From IMG/VR virus record IMGVR_UViG_3300020411_003825, positions 1-20,866 of that record: a stretch of DNA of 20,866 nt. The stretch is one strand, 5' to 3'. This DNA comes from a virus. This document shows positions 7,341-14,741 of the stretch, piece after piece. A program made the position numbers and the translations under genes. How positions within the stretch are numbered: the stretch's first letter is position 1; each line of letters begins with the position of its first letter. Under the pieces are notes generated by a model. That model saw nothing but the letters and a program-made list of their open reading frames with translations, made no database searches and was not told the DNA's origin.

Positions 7341-9584
7341 CTATCTTTGTCCAACTACTTCACTAAATTCTACTCCTGTTCTTACAGCAACAAAATTAAG
7401 TTCAATAAAGTTAATGGATCTAGCTGGTTTCACATATATTGAACCAACAAACTGATTGTTATCAACAACAGAAGGTGTATTATTTGAATCATCACAAACT
7501 ACTAGAAAATCTGTAATTCCACCTCTTGCTTGAATGTCCCTTAAAAATGGTTCAACAATGGCTGTAAATTGTGATCTTGTAAATTCATCATTAAATTCAA
7601 ATAATGATTGTTGTGCCGCTATTGATATTGATTTTTCCAAACTAATGAAGAGTCTTCTTACATTAATTCTATCAAAAGCATTTGGTTTGGCTAATAAAGT
7701 TTTATCTCCAAACAATAATGTTCCTTGTCCAGGAAATCTAACAACAGAATTAATACCTTGTTTGTACATTCTATCTCTATCATCAGCTGATGGATTAAAA
7801 ACTAATTCAACAACACTTCTAATTTGACCTCTAGTAAATCCAGCAGGAGAATAAAATGAACCAAAACCATCTTCAGTCGCAACAGCTAATCCAGCACAAT
7901 CTGAATTTAGAGGAATGTATCTTGTTGCTGCACCATCTGATATTTTTTTCCATCCAGAATCTAATGAAGCATATGATGAACTAGGTAATTGATTTCTGAA
8001 AGCTATTACGTTAGTTGCTTGATTAGTTTCACTTAAAACGTCAGACAATTCTGGTGAACAAAATACCATAATATCTTTTCTATATTCTGCTACAGATGAA
8101 ATAACATGATTACATACTGCAGCACTTGCTCCACCAGTAAATAATACTGAAATATCAGAATCTACTGGTTCTTTGAATTTATTAAATCCATCAATAAGTT
8201 CTGCGTCTGTAAGAGTTGTTCCTGAAACACCTCCATTAAAATCCCACGTTTGTCTGAATCCACCAGAAGGAAAAACTGTACCACTTGCCGCTTCAGAACC
8301 CCATGGAGATTCATGTCCGCTAATTGCATTTGTTCCTACATCTTGAGGATGATTCATAAACCAACAATAAGGACTATTATTAATTCTAGTTTTATAATAA
8401 TCACCATGATCATTATTACTTGCAACTGATAAATTGTTATAGAATTGTAATGCATTTCCTGCTTTTGATTCACTTGCTGTAACGCCCCACTTTCCATCTG
8501 AATTAACAATAGCAACATGAATTTCATCATAATGACATCCTACATTTGATCCCCAATCAGATGTTGATGGTGCTGAAGCACCGCATTGTGAAGCGAATTC
8601 CCATTCTCTAGAATAATTTTGATCACTTGCTGTAACACCAGACCTCTTAGTTGCAAACATTTGGGTTGCACTTGTAATAGATTGAATTTGCAATACTGTT
8701 TCACCACCAGGGCCAATTCTTATGTAATCTCCTTCAACAAATTGATGTTGAAATTGTGTATCATTTCCATCAATTTGAGTACTATCTTTAGCAATAGTCA
8801 CTGAACCCATCATATTTACTGTTTCTTCTCTATAAGCAGATCTTACTAATCTTGTAACTGTTGTACTAGCCATTGAAGCTACAGCCCCAGCTGTGGCTCC
8901 GGCTCCATATCCTGCTACTGTAATAACTCCACCAGCAATATTTACTACTACTGCTTGAACTATTGGTCCATCGTTTTGTGATTGATATTCTATAACATCA
9001 CCAAGTACTAGTTCTTGAAGTTCATTTGTACCACCAACTTGACCACCAGAAGTTACTGTTACACCGCCTGCATTATCAATTGTCCATTGACCATCAAGAA
9101 TTTTTTCTTCTTTGTCTGGACCGCAAATTGAAATTTTTAAACTATTACCTCTTTCTCCGGCATATTTTGCAACAAAAGGACCAAAATCACTAGTGACTAA
9201 TCCACCAGAAGCTTCATCATATCCAAGTTCATATGCTTTTGAATTTTTAATTAAAACTGTGTTTCCTGCAACAGTAGCTCCCCAAGTTGAATTTGCTGTT
9301 GTTGCATTTAATGCTGAAGAATTTGCTACTCTACTTATTTCTAATGTCCCACCATAATTGAGAAAATTTTGTGCAGAAAGGTAAGAAACAGCAGTAGCTT
9401 CATTTTTTTTCCAAAATATTTGTTTAAGTTGTGTATCATTGGAAACCGCGCTATTCATAGGATCTTCAATTGGACCCCAAAGAAATGGGCCTGAAAATCC
9501 ACCACGGGTTGTTGCGATTGTAGGCACTACTGTAGTTAGATCAATCTCTCTAGATAGTACGCCTGGACTGATAGTGAAAGGCAT
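7341..9584 (-). CDS. 18: Contractile tail sheath protein gp18
   Basis: Tail sheath protein of 747 aa (T4 gp18 has 659), which stacks in rings around the tube and contracts to drive it into the cell. The N-terminus PFTISPGVLSREIDLTTVVP and the C-terminus INFIELNFVAVRTGVEFSEVVG are typical sheath arms; the C-terminal third (RGQIRSVVELVFNPSADDRDRMYKQGINSVVRFPGQGTLLFGDKTL, then DRINVRRLFISLEKSI) is the most conserved part. The middle, roughly residues 100-480, is Gly/Ala/Ser-rich and holds the variable surface domains, which explains the extra length. ACAGGAGAA precedes the ATG. It begins a promoter-marked unit followed closely by the tail tube genes. Confidence 0.97.
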   Translation of the reverse strand: MPFTISPGVLSREIDLTTVVPTIATTRGGFSGPFLWGPIEDPMNSAVSNDTQLKQIFWKKNEATAVSYLSAQNFLNYGGTLEISRVANSSALNATTANSTWGATVAGNTVLIKNSKAYELGYDEASGGLVTSDFGPFVAKYAGERGNSLKISICGPDKEEKILDGQWTIDNAGGVTVTSGGQVGGTNELQELVLGDVIEYQSQNDGPIVQAVVVNIAGGVITVAGYGAGATAGAVASMASTTVTRLVRSAYREETVNMMGSVTIAKDSTQIDGNDTQFQHQFVEGDYIRIGPGGETVLQIQSITSATQMFATKRSGVTASDQNYSREWEFASQCGASAPSTSDWGSNVGCHYDEIHVAIVNSDGKWGVTASESKAGNALQFYNNLSVASNNDHGDYYKTRINNSPYCWFMNHPQDVGTNAISGHESPWGSEAASGTVFPSGGFRQTWDFNGGVSGTTLTDAELIDGFNKFKEPVDSDISVLFTGGASAAVCNHVISSVAEYRKDIMVFCSPELSDVLSETNQATNVIAFRNQLPSSSYASLDSGWKKISDGAATRYIPLNSDCAGLAVATEDGFGSFYSPAGFTRGQIRSVVELVFNPSADDRDRMYKQGINSVVRFPGQGTLLFGDKTLLAKPNAFDRINVRRLFISLEKSISIAAQQSLFEFNDEFTRSQFTAIVEPFLRDIQARGGITDFLVVCDDSNNTPSVVDNNQFVGSIYVKPARSINFIELNFVAVRTGVEFSEVVGQR

Positions 9585-9601
9585 TCTGATTCTCCTGTAA
9601 T

Positions 9602-9613
9602 TTATTATATTTA
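9602..9613 (-). repeat. 12-base direct repeat, copy near gp18
   Basis: Minus strand TAAATATAATAA, identical to 9669-9680. The two copies flank an inverted repeat in the gap between gp17 and gp18. AT-rich; may be promoter-related (see the late promoter-like box at 9675-9682). Confidence 0.5.
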
Positions 9614-9628
9614 GTAGACATTTAGCGT

Positions 9629-9646
9629 GTTAAGAAAGAACTTAAC
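9629..9646. other. Small inverted repeat between gp17 and gp18
   Basis: GTTAAG, a six-base loop AAAGAA, then CTTAAC: a perfect 6-bp stem. No T-run follows on either strand, so it is not a standard intrinsic terminator. It could be an RNA hairpin in the gp18 leader. Confidence 0.4.
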
Positions 9647-9668
9647 CTACTTATGTTCACGTATAACC

Positions 9669-9680
9669 TTATTATATTTA
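9669..9680 (-). repeat. 12-base direct repeat, distal copy
   Basis: Second copy of minus-strand TAAATATAATAA (the other is 9602-9613). This copy is part of the sequence GATAAATATAATAA, so it includes a near-consensus late promoter. Confidence 0.5.
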
Positions 9681-9682
9681 TC
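9675..9682 (-). promoter_or_regulatory. Late promoter-like box before gp18
   Basis: Minus strand GATAAATA, one base off TATAAATA and fitting the looser NATAAATA form. It lies about 90 bases before the gp18 ATG in the 137-base gap after gp17, the longest gap in the structural block, so a promoter here is reasonable. Confidence 0.45.
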
Positions 9683-9721
9683 AAATTTACGATCTCTATT
9701 AGACTTTCCATTTTTCAATGT

Positions 9722-11353
9722 TTAAATTTCAGAATCCCAATACAATCCAGATTTAAATTCTTTCCATTCATGATAATCAATAGATTCTGAATCACCTAAT
9801 CCATCATTATAAAATCCCAATGGTAATGAATGTTCATCACTCATTCTTTCTTGTTGTTCTAATAATTCTTTTCTAATATCTGAATCTGTTATTTCTTTAA
9901 AATATCTTTGATTTACCAACCAACCAAACAAAACTAAACACATAACCAAATCATCATTGTATCCTTCTTCAGCTTGATATGATGTTCCTTTTTCAGCAAA
10001 GGTCATTAATTCAGAAATAATATCATAATCTTCAATATACAAATGATCTTTTTCTACTAATTCTTTCAATGTTGAACATCCCATTCTTTTAACATTTTTA
10101 GATGTGACAATACCTATTCTAGAATTTTTCTTAAATCCTCCACTAACTTCTTGACCACCATGAGCCGCTGATGTTATTATTGTATTTTCATATTCAATAT
10201 CATAGTATAAAATGTCAGCAACTTGATTTCCATTTCCATTTGTTTCAATCAAACAATATGAATTATTATATTTTTTAGAAACTTGTTCAACCAAATGAGG
10301 AAATATAATTGGTGATACTTCATTATTTCTATATTTTGCAACAACTTTGTATGGTATTTGTGTAACATCTAAAATTAAAAAAGCTGAATAATCTTGACCC
10401 ACACCTGAAGCAGTATCAACTAAAGTGCAATAAATTTTACCTTTTTCTGGTTCTTCATAAACATCAAGTTCTTCTTGTTTTCTAATTGGGGGTTTATAAG
10501 GCATGTTTCTTAACTTGCTTGGATCAATTAATGTATTAGTAGATCCCAAAAATTCACATTCAAACTCTTGTCTCCATTGTCTTTCACTAGTATTCTCAAT
10601 AGTTTGTTTTTTCCATTCTTCATCTCTACCAGGAACATCATCCCAATTGATAGCAAATGGTATATATGTATTTCTTTTTTCTTCTGCATCAACCCACATT
10701 TTATAAAATTTATTCATTCCATTAGGAGTTGATACAATAAAAACTTTTGTAGATTGTCCAGATGAAATAGTGGGATATACAGAATCAAAAAATTCTTCCG
10801 CCAATGATGGTGGATCAACGTGTGCAAACTCATCAAGAAAAATTACATTAAAAGAAGAACCTCTAACCGCAGATGATGATGTTGCTGCCGCCATTACTTT
10901 ACTTCCATTTTCTAATTCAATATTACCTTTGTTCCAAACTGATATACCTTGTTGTAACCAATTGGGCAAATGTTCAAATGACATTTGTAATCTACTTAAA
11001 AGTTCCCTAGCAAGGGCACCTTTATTTGCTAGAATACCGACTTGAACACTTTCATTAAAAATTATGTAATGAAGAAGATATGATATAATTGTAGTAGATT
11101 TGCCAGATTGTCTAGGAAGTTTTGAAATTACAAATCTATTGTTATGAAAAGTTTCAATCATCCTTTCTTGATATTCATATAATTTAAAAGGAACTAAACC
11201 ATGATCTACATGAACAATTTGTACATAATTTTCAATAAAGTATTTTGGATCAGTTGAACACTTGAGCAATTCTTTTACTTGTTCAGGTGTAAACTCTATT
11301 TGTACATTAGAATTTTTTAAATTTGGATTACCAAGATAATTTTCAGAGGGCAT
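9722..11353 (-). CDS. 17: Terminase large subunit gp17
   Basis: DNA packaging motor: an N-terminal ATPase that translocates DNA through the portal and a C-terminal nuclease that cuts concatemers. Visible motifs are the Walker A RQSGKST (81-87), Walker B IFLDEF (171-176), the coupling motif VSTPNG (207-212), and the RNase H-like nuclease acids: Asp313 in LVDTASGVGQDYSA, Glu370 in CLIETNGNG and Asp467/Asp468 in YNDDLVM. At 543 aa it is shorter than T4 gp17 (610) but usual for marine relatives. The start MPSENYLGNPNL matches marine gp17 proteins. The ATG overlaps the stop of the upstream membrane-protein gene (TAATG), suggesting coupled translation. The expected small terminase gp16 is not recognisable next to it. 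Confidence 0.97.
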   Translation of the reverse strand: MPSENYLGNPNLKNSNVQIEFTPEQVKELLKCSTDPKYFIENYVQIVHVDHGLVPFKLYEYQERMIETFHNNRFVISKLPRQSGKSTTIISYLLHYIIFNESVQVGILANKGALARELLSRLQMSFEHLPNWLQQGISVWNKGNIELENGSKVMAAATSSSAVRGSSFNVIFLDEFAHVDPPSLAEEFFDSVYPTISSGQSTKVFIVSTPNGMNKFYKMWVDAEEKRNTYIPFAINWDDVPGRDEEWKKQTIENTSERQWRQEFECEFLGSTNTLIDPSKLRNMPYKPPIRKQEELDVYEEPEKGKIYCTLVDTASGVGQDYSAFLILDVTQIPYKVVAKYRNNEVSPIIFPHLVEQVSKKYNNSYCLIETNGNGNQVADILYYDIEYENTIITSAAHGGQEVSGGFKKNSRIGIVTSKNVKRMGCSTLKELVEKDHLYIEDYDIISELMTFAEKGTSYQAEEGYNDDLVMCLVLFGWLVNQRYFKEITDSDIRKELLEQQERMSDEHSLPLGFYNDGLGDSESIDYHEWKEFKSGLYWDSEI

Positions 11354-11577
11354 TAATTTTTCACTATAAAATCAACCTTTTCATTTTTATTTGTTGCAGT
11401 AGCTAGTGTATGAATATCTTTTCTAATCATAGCAATGTCCTCTTGTATAGAGGACACTTTTTCTTTAACTACTGCTATGTCTGTCTTATGTGTTACTGTT
11501 TCCAAAGACATCCAACCAACTAATGCTAATACAGCAGTGAGAAATATTGGTTCTATCTTTGTCCAGTGTCTGGTCAT
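11353..11577 (-). CDS. Small one-helix membrane protein, possible holin
   Basis: A 74-aa protein with a positively charged N-terminus (MTRHWTKIE), one hydrophobic segment (about residues 10-26, IFLTAVLALVGWMSLET) and a charged helical tail with coiled-coil spacing (AVVKEKVSSIQEDIAMIRKDIHTLA). A single N-terminal membrane helix followed by a periplasmic helical region is the layout of the T4 holin, though much smaller. With a secreted hydrolase encoded 5 kb upstream on the same strand, a holin or other lysis role is possible, but nothing in the sequence proves it. Its stop overlaps the gp17 start. No clear ribosome site precedes the ATG, so the start is moderately sure. Confidence 0.65.
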   Translation of the reverse strand: MTRHWTKIEPIFLTAVLALVGWMSLETVTHKTDIAVVKEKVSSIQEDIAMIRKDIHTLATATNKNEKVDFIVKN

Positions 11578-11597
11578 GATTCAAACTAATGAAAACA

Positions 11598-12317
11598 TTA
11601 AGGAGAATTGTCTATAAATTGGAGTCCAACTGCACCATTGTTGGCCAGAGTTTCAAACTGTTGTGCAGTTACATGCATGTCATGGCCATAGGTCGGGTGA
11701 ATATTTGAAGGTGGTGGTGGAATCATGATATCAAGCAGATCAAAGTTACCAGGATATGAGCCTGACTGATTTGTTTGAAAATTTGTAATTATTCCAAAAA
11801 AACTATTAGAATTATTCCATGCGGCACCAGGTGGTGCTTGATAATGCATTAAAAGAGGATTTCCAGGTGTTATGGGCATCCCTGAAGCAGAAAGGCCCGC
11901 ATACAAACCATCAGCTGTTGCTACTTCTAAACTCAACGTATTAGTTCCTGCATTCCAACCAACATATACTGGTGAAAAGTAATCCAATCCATTTGCGTCA
12001 TTTATAAAAACTGCTAGGTTTGGATTCGGTGGAAATGGAGCATCTTTTGATATTCCTGTTGCTGCAGAAAAAGAAACACCTGTCAATGATCCGGTTCCTG
12101 CTGTAATTGATATCTCATCATTTGGGTTTTTTCTTATAAGAACCATTCCGTTAGCAGGAACTTGCATACTATTGCCAAAACCTGCACCCTGTGGTCCTAC
12201 ATTAACAGTAAGAGGATTTGATCCTGAAGTTTCTGTCACACAAACTATAGACGATTTGAATATATCATCAGCAACCGCGCCACTAGAAGCGGCAGTTCTT
12301 AAATTAATTGGTTCCAT
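11598..12317 (-). CDS. Unknown protein, probable virion component
   Basis: A 239-aa protein I do not recognise. The first 90 residues look like a small beta-rich domain (SSIVCVTETSGSNPLTVNVGPQG, GMVLIRKNPNDEISITAG). A Pro-rich linker (DAPFPPNPNLAVF) leads to a second Gly/Asn/Ser-rich half containing MIPPPPSNIHPTYGHDMHVTAQQFETLANNGAVGLQFIDNSP. Composition rich in Gly, Ser, Asn and Thr, no membrane segment or signal peptide, and a position between fibre genes and gp17 all suggest a structural or tail-associated protein. It has its own exact TATAAATA promoter about 20 bases upstream and AAGGAAAA before the ATG, so it is probably expressed strongly late. It appears to head the transcription unit that includes gp17. 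Confidence 0.75.
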   Translation of the reverse strand: MEPINLRTAASSGAVADDIFKSSIVCVTETSGSNPLTVNVGPQGAGFGNSMQVPANGMVLIRKNPNDEISITAGTGSLTGVSFSAATGISKDAPFPPNPNLAVFINDANGLDYFSPVYVGWNAGTNTLSLEVATADGLYAGLSASGMPITPGNPLLMHYQAPPGAAWNNSNSFFGIITNFQTNQSGSYPGNFDLLDIMIPPPPSNIHPTYGHDMHVTAQQFETLANNGAVGLQFIDNSP

Positions 12318-12337
12318 ATTATTTTTTCCTTTTTAAC

Positions 12338-12345
12338 TATTTATA
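12338..12345 (-). promoter_or_regulatory. T4-type late promoter before the 239-aa gene
   Basis: Exact TATAAATA on the minus strand, placed in the 29-base gap after the fibre gene and 21 bases before the next ATG. Spacing is the same as for the box before gp23, leaving a leader of about 15 bases with the ribosome site. Confidence 0.7.
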
Positions 12346-12346
12346 A

Positions 12347-14380
12347 TTATGCATATGGGTAAGCTGTACCATCATGACCAATTGAAACCCAACCATCAAG
12401 TGGACCTTTATATACTAACCAAATTGTTGCTCCTACACCTATTGGAGTAATACTAGCAGGATTCGCACCATCAATTGGATGATTATCAGTCGCATCTGGA
12501 TAAATGGTTACGGGATTGCCTCCAACAGTATGAACAATCATAACTTCATGGCCAAGAACTGGTGGTTGGCCACCAGCTGTTCCAGGAATATCAATATCTA
12601 CTGGACCTGCATCTGATTCAACAAATAATCTTTCTCCTGCCACCGCAGTATAGGGACTATCACCAGTAGTAACAAATTTCCACCCACCAACAAATGCACT
12701 TTGTCCAGCTGGTGGTGCAGTATAACCACTGCCTAATTGTGATGATATATATGCTTTTGTTGATTGTTGACTTGGTACGCCTGTAGCAGAATCTGATGCA
12801 AAATCATCTTCATCCAATACTGTTACACTACTTCCTCCACCAGAAATACCTTTAACTTGAACTTGATTACCCATGTAGGCATGATTCACACATTGATAAT
12901 GTAAAATGGATGGAGTTGATTCTGTTACCGCAATTGAAGTATAAGCACCACTTGTTCCTGGTGTTCCTGTCTCAGTTACACCTGTTGTATAAGGAGTTGT
13001 TTTTGCAGCATCTTCATAAAATCTAATACCATGAGTAGCATTAGAAGCTTCACCTTGATCAAATTTATAAGTTTTTCCAGGAACTAAATCTAAAAATGGT
13101 GATTCATAATCTACTCCATTAATTCTAAAAGTATAACCTGAATTTGATCCTTGTCCATTATATCGATGCATCGATGTTTTTGTTATTACCATAACGATTA
13201 TTTCAACTTCTACACCAGTTTCAGCAACAGCAGTATTCATTGTTCCTGGTAAACCAGCAACAGTAGCACCACTAAAGTTGACTGTTGAATGTGTAAAGTC
13301 ACACGTACCTGCTGACATTTTTAAAGATCCACCAATATCAATATCTACACCACCTGATACTGTCGCCGTTCCAGTAATGTTTACACCACCTGAATAATCA
13401 ACAATGTTTGATAGATTTACATCACTATTATCAAGTCCTCCAACAGTAGCACCACTAAAGTTGACCGTTGAATGTGTAAAGTCACACGTACCTGCTGACA
13501 TTTTTAAACTTCCACCAATATCAATATCTACTGCTCCTGAAACTGCTGCTGTTCCAGTAATATTTACGCCACCTGTATAATCAGAAATGTTTGATAAATT
13601 ATTAATAGCTGAAACTGAATTATCAACATAATTTTTAATAGATTGTGATGATGAAACACTTGTAGTAGAAACACCAGAATCAAAAGCATCACTATTAATA
13701 AGATTAAGAAAAAATTCGGAAGCGGCTTCAAATTTATTTGCTGATGCATTCCATTTTAAAATTTGACCATCAGAAATTGATGTTATATCAACGTCACCCA
13801 TAGATCCAACAGACTCACCACTTAATATTAATGTAGTATCTGTATCATCCATTGGTTGCCAAGCAGCGCCATTATATTTTAATACTTGTCCGGATGTAGC
13901 ACCTGATGTTGTTACATCTAATAATTCACCAATATTAGTGCTTCCAGGTAAAGCATCAACATATGTTTTAATTGATTGTTGTGTTGCTAAAGCAGTTGAT
14001 GAATTTGTAGTCATATCATCTTCATCAAGAATAGCATTAACTTTTTCACCCTGAAAAAGACTTATACCATCTGCAGAAATATTTACTTCCGCAGAACCAT
14101 CAATTTCTACACTAACATTTGCATTAGCACCTGCATCATTAATTTGAACTTTATTATCATCCAATTCAATTTTATTTAAATAAATTGGATTATCTATTCT
14201 TTCTTGTGTTGGTGCAGTTGGATCATGAACATAATGCAAATTATTATAAAATGATGAACCATCACCTATTTTAATTCTTTTTGTATCTGTTTCATATGCC
14301 AATTCGCCTACAGACAAAACAGTATTATTACCATACCAGTTATCTGCAGTGTCTCTTCTTATTTGTATTTGAGTAGCCAT
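12347..14380 (-). CDS. Large modular tail fibre-like protein
   Basis: A 677-aa fibre or adhesin-like protein. The N-terminal MATQIQIRRDTADNWYGNN...GELAYETDTKRIKIGDG (1-41) is the small domain seen at the start of many phage fibres and of the Bordetella phage tropism determinant (Mtd N-terminal type). Then follow a DEDDM...QQSIKTYVD module (119-142), two VLKYNGAAW/ILKWNASANKF beta units (166-218), two tandem 61-residue repeats (about 262-383), a cupredoxin-like domain (about 410-510, with His450, Cys497 and His500), a second DEDD...QQS module (523-545) and a C-terminal domain (about 560-677) ending GWVSIGHDG that is also found in the 489-aa neighbour. ACGGAGAA precedes the ATG. Likely part of host recognition; the receptor is unknown. 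No fibre-specific chaperone gene is apparent. Confidence 0.85.
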   Translation of the reverse strand: MATQIQIRRDTADNWYGNNTVLSVGELAYETDTKRIKIGDGSSFYNNLHYVHDPTAPTQERIDNPIYLNKIELDDNKVQINDAGANANVSVEIDGSAEVNISADGISLFQGEKVNAILDEDDMTTNSSTALATQQSIKTYVDALPGSTNIGELLDVTTSGATSGQVLKYNGAAWQPMDDTDTTLILSGESVGSMGDVDITSISDGQILKWNASANKFEAASEFFLNLINSDAFDSGVSTTSVSSSQSIKNYVDNSVSAINNLSNISDYTGGVNITGTAAVSGAVDIDIGGSLKMSAGTCDFTHSTVNFSGATVGGLDNSDVNLSNIVDYSGGVNITGTATVSGGVDIDIGGSLKMSAGTCDFTHSTVNFSGATVAGLPGTMNTAVAETGVEVEIIVMVITKTSMHRYNGQGSNSGYTFRINGVDYESPFLDLVPGKTYKFDQGEASNATHGIRFYEDAAKTTPYTTGVTETGTPGTSGAYTSIAVTESTPSILHYQCVNHAYMGNQVQVKGISGGGSSVTVLDEDDFASDSATGVPSQQSTKAYISSQLGSGYTAPPAGQSAFVGGWKFVTTGDSPYTAVAGERLFVESDAGPVDIDIPGTAGGQPPVLGHEVMIVHTVGGNPVTIYPDATDNHPIDGANPASITPIGVGATIWLVYKGPLDGWVSIGHDGTAYPYA
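13258..13623 (-). repeat. Tandem 183-base repeat in the fibre gene (two copies)
   Basis: Two adjacent copies, 13258-13440 and 13441-13623, each encode 61 residues containing GGVNITGTA.VSG.VDIDIGGSLKMSAGTCDFTHSTVNFSGATV. The stretch encoding the GTCDFTHSTVNFSGATV part is nearly identical at the DNA level while the rest has mostly third-base changes and small substitutions. The exact outer borders are approximate. It extends the fibre shaft. Confidence 0.85.
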
Positions 14381-14389
14381 TTTTCTCCG

Positions 14390-14740
14390 TTAAATAATTG
14401 GTGAAGCATCACCACCATTTATAATTTGCATTCCTGTTGGATTATATGGTGCTTCTGCATTCCCACCACTTAATCCAAAAACATTTAAATAACCAAAATT
14501 TGGTAAAGCTCCTGTAACATCCGTAGAAAGATCTACTTGATTTATTGTAATTTGTTGACCATCTACTTCAAGATAATCATATCCTCCTATTAAATTTATT
14601 CCAGGTCTACTTACCCATTCTCCATTTTCATCACAAATCAAAACATCATTATTAGCAGCACCCGTGGCATTTATCCCAGATAAATCATCAAGAGACATCT
14701 GGGATGAATAATAATTTCTATATCTACTTAATTTTGCCAT
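14390..14740 (-). CDS. Small fibre-associated structural protein
   Basis: A 116-aa protein of unknown exact role between two fibre genes. It begins MAKLSRYRNYYSSQMSLDDLSGINATGAANNDVLICDENGEWVSRPG, a version of the 'DLSDV...G.VL.yd..tgkW' unit that recurs in phage fibre shafts and also in both neighbours (NDNNILAFDTATGKW in the 489-aa protein, VLKYNGAAW in the 677-aa protein). The second half (YLEVDGQQITINQVDLSTDV) is beta-rich and Gly/Asn-rich. Length is too short for a whole fibre, so it may be an adaptor or a shaft piece. It starts two bases after the 489-aa gene stop and ends 10 bases before the next ATG. Its ribosome site is weak, so translation is probably coupled. Confidence 0.75.
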   Translation of the reverse strand: MAKLSRYRNYYSSQMSLDDLSGINATGAANNDVLICDENGEWVSRPGINLIGGYDYLEVDGQQITINQVDLSTDVTGALPNFGYLNVFGLSGGNAEAPYNPTGMQIINGGDASPII

Positions 14741-14741
14741 A

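Noticed and set aside
9629-9646. Rho-independent terminator after gp17.
   Set aside because: The stem is only 6 bp with two G-C pairs and has no T-run downstream on the transcribed strand.
12347-14380. Diversity-generating retroelement target, because the fibre starts with an Mtd-like N-terminal domain.
   Set aside because: No reverse transcriptase or template repeat is seen in the window, and the tandem copies differ mostly at third codon positions rather than at template adenines. The N-terminal domain is common in fibres without such elements.
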